From Anaerolineales bacterium (GTDB taxonomy: Bacteria; Chloroflexota; Anaerolineae; Anaerolineales; Villigracilaceae), in NCBI GenBank assembly GCA_025938055.1, contig JAICQC010000084.1, forward strand, positions 1-13,151: DNA of 13,151 bases. The letters are read 5' to 3'. A program made the translations under genes and the position numbers. The first letter of the stretch is position 1; each line of letters opens with the position of its first letter. This document shows positions 1-5,086 of this stretch, in pieces. The notes beneath the pieces are model-generated. The model was not told where the DNA came from. It did no database searches and saw nothing but the letters and a program-made list of their open reading frames with translations.

Positions 1-36
1 CTGTTGGATCGCATCATCGAATATGCTGGTGCTTAA
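1..36 (+). CDS. 3' end of an upstream gene (partial)
   Basis: Frame 1 reads LLDRIIEYAGA followed by TAA at 34-36. It looks like an ordinary amphipathic C-terminal helix. The extended -10 at 40-48 lies directly after the stop, which fits a gene end followed by a new transcription start. Only eleven residues are visible, so the product cannot be named and the call rests on frame and context. Confidence 0.4.
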   Translation: MLDRIIEYAGA

Positions 37-39
37 ATT

Positions 40-48
40 TGATACAAT
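40..48 (+). promoter_or_regulatory. Extended -10 promoter of the hydrolase gene, probably leaderless
   Basis: The bases TGATACAAT give a TGn extension plus the -10 hexamer TACAAT (43-48). No clear -35 is seen 16-18 nt upstream, which an extended -10 can tolerate. Only six bases separate the hexamer from the ATG at 55, so the transcript would start at or beside the start codon. No Shine-Dalgarno sequence precedes that ATG. Confidence 0.45.
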
Positions 49-54
49 CACTTC

Positions 55-1263
55 ATGAAACAGTGCGCTCGCCTGTTTGTCCATACTGCCGCTCACCTGC
101 ACTGCACCAAACGCAGCGCGGCGCACACTTGCCTCGGGCGCAAGTGCCGGGGAGTGTTGCGGCGGGCTGCGCTTGTTTTTATTATTATCTCAGCATGCCA
201 GCCATCTGCTCCCGCCTCGCTGCCCTCAACGCTGACTCCACGTCCGCTCATCGATGCGACGGTTACAGACTCTCCCGTTCCCAAAATTACATTTACACCA
301 TCTCCAACTCCAACCATCGAGGAGTCGATCTTTCCTTATACCCTTGACGGTCTGCGCCAGCTTGAATTTCAAAGCGGCGCCATCCGTATTCGCGCCGTGC
401 TCGATGATCATGAGAAATATTCGAGTTACCTGATCGAGTATCCCAGTGACGGTCTGACGATCACAGGCGTGATGCAGATCCCGGTGGGAGAGGGACCCTT
501 TCCGGTGATCATTTTGAATCACGGCTTCTTCAGCCGCAACGCTTACAACTCGGGCGATGGGACCGATCGTGCCTCGGCATTCCTTGCAGAACATGGATAC
601 ATTACGCTTGCTTCCGATTATCGCAGTTGGGCGGGTTCGGATGTCGGGGAGAGTTTCTTTTATTCGGGTTTGGTTATTGATGTAATTAACCTGCTCAATA
701 CAGTTCCGTCCATTGCACAGGCAGACTCGGAACGAGTCGGCATGTGGGGACACAGCATGGGCGGCGGTGTGACGATGAAAGTGCTGACGATCGAGCCGCG
801 CATCAAGGCAGCGGTGCTCTATTCCACTGTCAGCGCTGACTTCGCAGATGTGCTGGATCGCTGGGGACCCGGCTGTTTTGGCGATGTGGTCCAGGGTGAG
901 CTTGTCGCAGGCTGCAACTCGTCCGATATTATCCCGAAAGACTTGCCTCACCATTTACAGGATGCCTATCGATTTGCTGTGTCAGATGCGCAAACCTTGA
1001 TGGAGGTATCTCCTTTCTATCATCTGGATCATGTATCGGCTCCCATTCAGATTCATTACGGCACAGACGATGGGAAGTTCCTGAGCGGCACACCTCCGGA
1101 GTGGTCTGTGAAACTGACTCAGGCATTGCGTGATGCAGGCAAGCAAGCCGAGATGCTGCAATACGATGGCGAAGGTCATTCTTTTATCGGTCAGCCCTGG
1201 TTCGATTTCATGACACGAACATTGAGGTTTTTTGATAAATATGTGAAGAATTCTTCGCGCTGA
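55..1263 (+). CDS. Alpha/beta hydrolase lipoprotein (dienelactone hydrolase / S9-like)
   Basis: The protein is 402 aa and probably an extracytoplasmic ester or peptide-bond hydrolase. Visible features are a hydrophobic stretch ending in lipobox ISAC with Cys48, a Pro/Thr-rich linker (about 50-90), an oxyanion-type HGF at 156-158, nucleophile elbow GHSMGG (Ser234), acid Asp338 or Asp339 in HYGTDDG, and His375 in GEGHSF. The fold therefore looks complete. The substrate cannot be read from sequence. The n-region before the membrane segment is unusually long, with about 37 residues rich in Cys, His and Arg. A shorter signal peptide starting near the GTG/TTG at 154-159 would be more typical, but it has no well-spaced ribosome site. 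I keep ATG 55 because of the promoter just upstream. A 7-bp inverted repeat (126-132 / 140-146) lies in the disputed part. Confidence 0.8.
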   Translation: MKQCARLFVHTAAHLHCTKRSAAHTCLGRKCRGVLRRAALVFIIISACQPSAPASLPSTLTPRPLIDATVTDSPVPKITFTPSPTPTIEESIFPYTLDGLRQLEFQSGAIRIRAVLDDHEKYSSYLIEYPSDGLTITGVMQIPVGEGPFPVIILNHGFFSRNAYNSGDGTDRASAFLAEHGYITLASDYRSWAGSDVGESFFYSGLVIDVINLLNTVPSIAQADSERVGMWGHSMGGGVTMKVLTIEPRIKAAVLYSTVSADFADVLDRWGPGCFGDVVQGELVAGCNSSDIIPKDLPHHLQDAYRFAVSDAQTLMEVSPFYHLDHVSAPIQIHYGTDDGKFLSGTPPEWSVKLTQALRDAGKQAEMLQYDGEGHSFIGQPWFDFMTRTLRFFDKYVKNSSR

Positions 1264-1280
1264 GCGAATGTAGTCGAAGA
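1252..1280 (+). repeat. Short inverted repeat over the hydrolase stop codon
   Basis: TCTTCG (1252-1257) and CGAAGA (1275-1280) are perfect 6-base inverted copies spaced by 17 nt that include the TGA at 1261-1263. The middle reads GCTGAGCGAATGTAGTCGAAG. From memory this resembles GAGCG/AGTCGAAG-type intergenic hairpin repeats scattered through many bacterial genomes. That resemblance cannot be tested within one window. Confidence 0.35.
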
Positions 1281-1302
1281 GCAGATAACAAGGAGCCTAT
1301 TG

Positions 1303-2745
1303 ATGAACAATGTCCGCCCACGATTAACGATGCTCACAGAAGAGCAGATTCAAGAAATCCATCAATACACTCTGAAACTGCTCGCGACGACCGGCGTGCG
1401 CGTGGACTCGCCGTCAGCAGTGGAGATGCTCAGGAAAAAGGTTGGCGATTCAATGGTCGATGGCAGGACCGTGCGGATTCCTGCCGAACTCGTCGAATGG
1501 GCGATCAAGGTCGCGCCGCGCGAGATCCAGATCTATGACCGGCGCGGGAATCCGCAGTTCAAGATCGGCGGGGTGGATGACCGGACGCGCTTCGGCATCG
1601 GAGTCACCGCGTTGTATTATCAGGAACCCGAAACGGACACTCCTGTCCTGTTCCAGCGCAGGCACATGCAGGATATGGTGAGGGTGGGGAATAAGCTGCC
1701 GCATTACGATATGGTCTCGACCATCGGCATCGTGCGCGACATTCCAGATTATCTGACAGACCTGGTCGGCAGCCTCGAGCACTTTGCGAACGGTGTCAAG
1801 CCCATGGTCTTGCTCTGCTCGGATGAGCATAAGTTTGACGATGTGCTGCAGATGTTCGAAACGCTGCACGGCGCTGACCTGGGCGAGAAACCATTTATCA
1901 TCCCGTACTTCAACCCGGTGTCTCCGCTGGTGATGAACGAAGGCACCGTAGACAAGATGAAGATCGCCATCGAACGCGGCTTACCTGTGGTGATTTCCAA
2001 CTACAGTCTGTCTGGCGCGACTACGCCGATCACTCCCGCCGGCACGGTGGCGGTTCTGCTCGCCGAGTTGCTTGCCGGGCTGGTAATTGGACAATTGTAT
2101 AAAGAAGGCGCGCCGATGTTTCTGGGGATGCTGCCGGTGTATCTGGATATGAAGACCCTGTTGAATTTTTACGACCCGCAAAGTATCCTGGTCAGCCTGG
2201 CATGCGCCGAGATGATGGCGCATTACGGCATTCCCCACTGTGGCACGTCGGGCAGTGGAACAGGCTGGGGAATGGACTTGCTTGCGGCAGAGACGTACTG
2301 GATGAACACGCTGATGTTCACACTCACGAAAGGCGGCATCGCTCCGTTCGTCGGCGATACGCTGGGCTCGAAAGCCATCTCTCCGCTGACCTTCATTTAT
2401 TGTCACGAGATCATCGATCAGGCATTGCGCTTTTCCGGTGGCTTCCAACTGGACGATGCCAATGTGGGACTGGACGAGATCCATAAAGTGGGACCAGGCA
2501 AGGGATATGTCTCCGCGCCGACCACGCTCAAGAAATATAAAAACGGATATTACGTCAGCCCGATCTTCCCGCGCTGGAGCATGGAGAAATGGATCGAAGC
2601 CGGTCAGCCCCATGTGCAGAAGAGATTGAGTGAATACACGGTTGAGTTTTTGAAGAATTTACCAGCGCCCGAAGATCATGAGGAGTTGATCAGGAAAGGG
2701 GAAGAATTTATTCAAGCGTTTGAGAAAAAACAGGCATCAAAATGA
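1303..2745 (+). CDS. Trimethylamine methyltransferase (MttB) family protein, non-pyrrolysine type
   Basis: This 480-aa protein has the length and character of the MttB superfamily (PF06253). Members transfer a methyl group from a quaternary or tertiary amine to a cobalamin-binding corrinoid protein. Family-like stretches are the N-terminal LTEEQIQEIHQYTLKLLATTGVRV, the RIPAELVEWAIKVAPR segment, the central NPVSPLVMNEG, and the Gly-rich CGTSGSGTGWGMDLLAAE loop region. No in-frame TAG occurs, so it is not a pyrrolysine enzyme. It belongs with homologues such as those acting on glycine betaine, carnitine or proline betaine, but the substrate here is unknown. The ATG at 1303 is chosen over the TTG at 1300 because AAGGAG (1290-1295) is 7 nt away. 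No corrinoid protein or RamA-like activase lies nearby. Its stop overlaps the next start. Confidence 0.85.
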   Translation: MNNVRPRLTMLTEEQIQEIHQYTLKLLATTGVRVDSPSAVEMLRKKVGDSMVDGRTVRIPAELVEWAIKVAPREIQIYDRRGNPQFKIGGVDDRTRFGIGVTALYYQEPETDTPVLFQRRHMQDMVRVGNKLPHYDMVSTIGIVRDIPDYLTDLVGSLEHFANGVKPMVLLCSDEHKFDDVLQMFETLHGADLGEKPFIIPYFNPVSPLVMNEGTVDKMKIAIERGLPVVISNYSLSGATTPITPAGTVAVLLAELLAGLVIGQLYKEGAPMFLGMLPVYLDMKTLLNFYDPQSILVSLACAEMMAHYGIPHCGTSGSGTGWGMDLLAAETYWMNTLMFTLTKGGIAPFVGDTLGSKAISPLTFIYCHEIIDQALRFSGGFQLDDANVGLDEIHKVGPGKGYVSAPTTLKKYKNGYYVSPIFPRWSMEKWIEAGQPHVQKRLSEYTVEFLKNLPAPEDHEELIRKGEEFIQAFEKKQASK

Positions 2746-3236
2746 CTCAATATCATCTCGCACAAATTAACGTTGCCCGCATGCTCGCGCCCATTGACGA
2801 CCCGGTCATGCAGGATTTCGTTGCACAGCTTCCGCCGATCAATGCCCTGGCAGAGGCGAGTCCTGGCTTCGTCTGGCGGCTGCAATCGGATGGTGGAGAC
2901 GCCACCAGCATCAAGGTTTACGATGACGATATGATCATCATCAACCTGACCGTTTGGGAGAATCCCGATGCACTTCGTCAGTATATATACAAAAGCGCTC
3001 ACAGCGGGGTGATGCGTGACCGCAGACGCTGGTTCGAGAAATTCGACGGTCCTTATTATGCGATGTGGTGGATTCCGGCCGGGCATATTCCCAGCACTGA
3101 GGAAGCCAGGGAACGACTTGAACATCTGCGAGCACACGGAGATACGGCATACGCTTTTTCATTTAAGCGGGTTTTTCCTGAGCCTTCACAGGAGCTGGGA
3201 GAACAACAGGGTTTTGGCAGCCATTCTTATTCTTGA
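2742..3236 (+). CDS. DUF3291 family protein
   Basis: The 164-aa protein matches the DUF3291 pattern (PF11695) along its whole length: an N-terminal LAQINVARM, then INALAEASPGFVWRLQ, NLTVWENPDALRQYIYKS, a WFEKF and MWWIPAGHIPS block, and a C-terminal EEARERLEHLRAHGDTAYAFSF. The family is thought to adopt a ferredoxin-like dimeric alpha/beta barrel related to small monooxygenases, but no activity is established. The ATG at 2742 overlaps the MttB stop (ATGA), so the two are probably translationally coupled and may act together. The last codons (TCT TGA) supply part of the TTGACA -35 box of the next promoter. No signal peptide is present, so it is probably cytoplasmic. Confidence 0.85.
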   Translation: MTQYHLAQINVARMLAPIDDPVMQDFVAQLPPINALAEASPGFVWRLQSDGGDATSIKVYDDDMIIINLTVWENPDALRQYIYKSAHSGVMRDRRRWFEKFDGPYYAMWWIPAGHIPSTEEARERLEHLRAHGDTAYAFSFKRVFPEPSQELGEQQGFGSHSYS

Positions 3237-3261
3237 CACGCTACACCTCGGGTGATAAACT
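3233..3261 (+). promoter_or_regulatory. Near-consensus sigma-70-type promoter
   Basis: A perfect -35 TTGACA (3233-3238) is followed by exactly 17 nt and the -10 TAAACT (3256-3261), which is preceded by TGA to give an extended -10. The -35 box contains the stop codon of the DUF3291 gene. Transcription would begin near 3268. It is the strongest promoter visible in the window and drives the short leader unit before the RIO kinase gene. Confidence 0.8.
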
Positions 3262-3290
3262 CCCGTTATCGAAATCACATTCTCTTTGGA

Positions 3291-3354
3291 AAGGAGGCAC
3301 GAAAAAATGAAATCCATCTTGTCGTCCAACACATGTGTTTTGAGCGCGCCTCCT
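3291..3354 (+). promoter_or_regulatory. Shine-Dalgarno / anti-Shine-Dalgarno pair
   Basis: AGGAGGC (3292-3298) is the complete reverse complement of GCCTCCT (3348-3354). The helix continues past one A-C mismatch with CG (3300-3301) against CG (3345-3346), giving nine of ten possible pairs. The 5' strand is the ribosome site of the 20-codon ORF; the 3' strand is that ORF's own codons 14-16. A folded transcript would hide the ribosome site and a translating ribosome would open it. Confidence 0.5.
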
Positions 3355-3369
3355 GAAGGTATATTGTAG
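3307..3369 (+). CDS. 20-codon leader-type ORF
   Basis: ATG (3307) to TAG (3367-3369) encodes MKSILSSNTCVLSAPPEGIL. AAGGAGG (3291-3297) sits 9 nt before the ATG, a better ribosome site than most annotated genes here have. The ORF lies between a near-consensus promoter and an intrinsic terminator whose hairpin begins 22 nt after the stop. It has no run of one amino acid, so it is not a classical amino-acid attenuator peptide. A 12-bp perfect palindrome, AACACATGTGTT (3328-3339), lies inside it. It may be a regulatory leader peptide, a small protein, or a fortuitous ORF in a noncoding RNA. No homologue is recognised. Confidence 0.5.
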   Translation: MKSILSSNTCVLSAPPEGIL

Positions 3370-3390
3370 TAACGACTTTCCTGACTACTT

Positions 3391-3425
3391 GCCGCAGGCG
3401 CGTCTCGCCCTGCGGTTTTTCTTTT
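3391..3425 (+). terminator. Intrinsic terminator ahead of the RIO kinase gene
   Basis: CCGCAGG (3392-3398) pairs with CCTGCGG (3409-3415). Two further pairs (CG 3399-3400 with CG 3406-3407) lie beyond a one-base bulge at C3408, with loop CGTCT. The tract TTTTTCTTTT (3416-3425) follows. With the promoter at 3233-3261 it defines a transcript of about 158 nt. Because it precedes the RIO kinase gene on the same strand, it could be an attenuator or the end of a free-standing small RNA. Confidence 0.75.
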
Positions 3426-3455
3426 AATCACAGACCCGGCAGGTCTCCGCAGGCG
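3392..3455 (+). repeat. Direct repeat of the terminator 5' arm
   Basis: CCGCAGGCG occurs at 3392-3400, as the 5' arm of the terminator, and again at 3447-3455, ten bases before the RIO kinase ATG. The terminator 3' arm (3406-3415) could pair with either copy. This allows two exclusive structures in a read-through transcript. Confidence 0.45.
3432..3446 (+). repeat. Small hairpin, AGACC-N5-GGTCT
   Basis: This is a perfect 5-bp inverted repeat with loop CGGCA. Its core ACCCGGCAG (3434-3442) recurs at 4551-4559 in the terminator that follows the RIO kinase gene. It may be a dispersed intergenic hairpin unit or part of the leader structure. Confidence 0.35.
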
Positions 3456-3464
3456 GCTGAGGAA

Positions 3465-4544
3465 ATGAATCCTTTTCAAGACCTGTCCGGTCGTTTGATG
3501 AAAAAGAGAATGAATACAGACGAATATATCGACTTGTTCGATGACTTAGATGACAACGAACAGACTGACAATTTCATAAACAAAGACAAACGCCGCAAGC
3601 GCTTCCCCGAACGGCACTTCAAATATGTGCGCCAAGCAGAAGCACCTTTCTTAAAGGGTCAGGATGACTCGCGCAGGAACTTCGATTTCACCTACTCTGC
3701 CGCGCGCTTTGAGGAATGGTGGCTTCTGGAATCCATCGGCGACTTCTACGAGCATAAATGGATTACCGATGTGCTGCGCAGCGTCAAAGGTGGGAAGGAA
3801 GCGTCGGTCTATCTGTGCCGCAGCGGTCCTGCAATCGATGTTCCGCTGGTGGCTGCGAAGGTCTACCGCCCGCGCACACTGCAAAACCTCAAGAACGATG
3901 GTCAATACCGTGTGGGGCGCACGGACCTCGACGCGGATGGTAATGCCATTGTCAAGGATGGTGATCTCCATGCGATGAAGAAGCGCACAAATTATGGTGA
4001 GGAACTCCGTCACCAGTCATGGATCGCCTATGAATTCCAGACCCTCGAGATGCTCCATGCCGCTGGCGCGGACGTTCCCAAACCGTATGCCATGGAGAAG
4101 AATGCCATCCTGATGGAATACATCGGGGATGTCGATGCCGCCGCACCAACTCTCAATTCGGTGTCGCTCGAACCGGATGAAGTGGCTCCGCTCTACGAGC
4201 GTGTCATCCACAACATTGACCTGCTCCTCGCTCATCGCAGGATCCACGGTGATTTATCCGCGTACAACATCCTCTACTGGGAAGGCGACATCACGTTGAT
4301 CGACTTCCCGCAGGTCGTCCCACCGGAGAGCAATCCGGCTGCGTGGAATATCTTTCTCCGTGATATGACCCGCATCTGCCAGTACTTCGCCTCGCAGGGA
4401 CTTAGGCGGGAGCCCCGCAAACTTGCCGCCGACCTGTGGACCTCCTACGGGCACAGGATCACGAAGGAAGTTCACCCGCGTGACCTGGACCCTGATAAGA
4501 AAGAGGACAGGCATTTGTGGGAGAAACAGAGAGTTGAGAAGTAA
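3465..4544 (+). CDS. RIO-type serine/threonine protein kinase
   Basis: The 359-aa protein carries the RIO kinase signature in order: nucleotide loop KGGKEASVY (108-116), ATP-anchoring Lys132 in VAAKVY, hinge MEYIG (217-221), catalytic HGDLSAYNIL (Asp263, Asn268) and metal-binding LIDFPQ (Asp280). All key residues are present. RIO kinases act in ribosome maturation in archaea and eukaryotes; bacterial members are poorly characterised and their substrates are unknown. The first about 75 residues are an acidic then basic, probably disordered extension. The start is uncertain: ATG 3465 has GAGG only 2 nt away, and ATG 3498 or 3510 in the same frame would drop 11 or 15 residues. A leader unit lies upstream and a terminator follows the stop. 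Confidence 0.88.
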   Translation: MNPFQDLSGRLMKKRMNTDEYIDLFDDLDDNEQTDNFINKDKRRKRFPERHFKYVRQAEAPFLKGQDDSRRNFDFTYSAARFEEWWLLESIGDFYEHKWITDVLRSVKGGKEASVYLCRSGPAIDVPLVAAKVYRPRTLQNLKNDGQYRVGRTDLDADGNAIVKDGDLHAMKKRTNYGEELRHQSWIAYEFQTLEMLHAAGADVPKPYAMEKNAILMEYIGDVDAAAPTLNSVSLEPDEVAPLYERVIHNIDLLLAHRRIHGDLSAYNILYWEGDITLIDFPQVVPPESNPAAWNIFLRDMTRICQYFASQGLRREPRKLAADLWTSYGHRITKEVHPRDLDPDKKEDRHLWEKQRVEK

Positions 4545-4546
4545 AG

Positions 4547-4578
4547 ACAAACCCGGCAGTCGAACTGTCGGGTTTGTT
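4547..4578 (+). terminator. Terminator hairpin after the RIO kinase gene
   Basis: ACAAACCCGGCAG (4547-4559) pairs over 13 bp, with one G-T wobble, to CTGTCGGGTTTGT (4565-4577) around loop TCGAA. It starts three bases after the kinase stop. The T-run is short and interrupted, so termination may be incomplete or the hairpin may mainly stabilise the mRNA 3' end. Confidence 0.7.
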
Positions 4579-4591
4579 CATTGGTGCTGCA

Positions 4592-4600
4592 TGCTATACT
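4592..4600 (+). promoter_or_regulatory. Extended -10 promoter of a leaderless gene
   Basis: TGCTATACT gives TGn plus the -10 TATACT (4595-4600). Seven bases separate it from the ATG at 4608, so transcription would start on or next to the start codon. The nearest -35-like hexamer, TTGTTC (4574-4579), is 15 nt away and lies within the preceding terminator. Confidence 0.55.
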
Positions 4601-4607
4601 CACTCGG

Positions 4608-5051
4608 ATGGACGACTGGCAGCAATTCAAGGATGCAAGGTTCGCCTTGCAGTTCAAGTATCCTGAGGTCACGCTGCATGGACTCGTTATTAATAAAGCG
4701 GAAAATCAACAGAAAAATTCCGTTCGTGTCCATTTTGCCTCACAGGATAGCGCAGAGCTGTATTTTGAGGTGACTAAATATGAGGGTCTCTCGGCGAAGG
4801 AAGAATATCAGCGGCATTCCGCGGTTCTCACAGCCATATTCGATGATGTTGTCATCACTGTACTAAAAGAGATACGTACTGCTTCCCGTCGCGCTCATGA
4901 GTATTCATTCGAATGGACTGAGGGGATACGCTCCGTGATCCTTGTTGAAATCGCGGGCACGACGTATAGAATTCTCTATGATCCGCGTTCGCCCCTAAAC
5001 CTGCAAATACTTTCCACGTTGGAGTGGATTCATCCAGGGCAAGGTATATGA
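4608..5051 (+). CDS. Small protein of unknown function (PsbP/Mog1-like fold possible)
   Basis: The product is 147 aa, starting MDDWQQFKDARFALQFKYPE. No family is recognised with confidence. The opening FALQFKYPE and the alternation of beta strands with one helix (AKEEYQRHSAVLTAIF), ending in a STLEWI helix, recall the PsbP/Mog1-like single-domain fold, as an inference only. There is no signal peptide, membrane segment or catalytic motif. Start choice: frame-compatible TTG codons lie upstream, but the extended -10 TATACT seven bases before ATG 4608 would leave them untranscribed. The stop overlaps an ATG at 5048 (ATGA) that is in frame with the next gene, so the two are probably co-transcribed. 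Confidence 0.65.
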   Translation: MDDWQQFKDARFALQFKYPEVTLHGLVINKAENQQKNSVRVHFASQDSAELYFEVTKYEGLSAKEEYQRHSAVLTAIFDDVVITVLKEIRTASRRAHEYSFEWTEGIRSVILVEIAGTTYRILYDPRSPLNLQILSTLEWIHPGQGI

Positions 5052-5086
5052 GTACAATTCGATTTATTGAATCGGCACAGGAGCGT

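Noticed and set aside
226..954. A 242-codon open frame on the minus strand
   Set aside because: It is antisense to the conserved alpha/beta hydrolase, including its nucleophile elbow. Its residues (many His, Arg and Cys) show no family pattern.
1981..2613. A 210-codon open frame on the minus strand
   Set aside because: It is antisense to the conserved part of the MttB homologue and has a low-complexity, His/Arg-rich product, as expected of a shadow frame in GC-biased coding DNA.
3307..3369. A classical amino-acid attenuator peptide
   Set aside because: There is no run of a single amino acid, and the downstream gene is a kinase, not a biosynthetic enzyme or aminoacyl-tRNA synthetase.
5060..5074. 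CGATT-N5-AATCG inverted repeat before the glycosidase start as an operator
   Set aside because: Five pairs in AT-rich sequence is within chance, and part of it may be coding if ATG 5048 is used.
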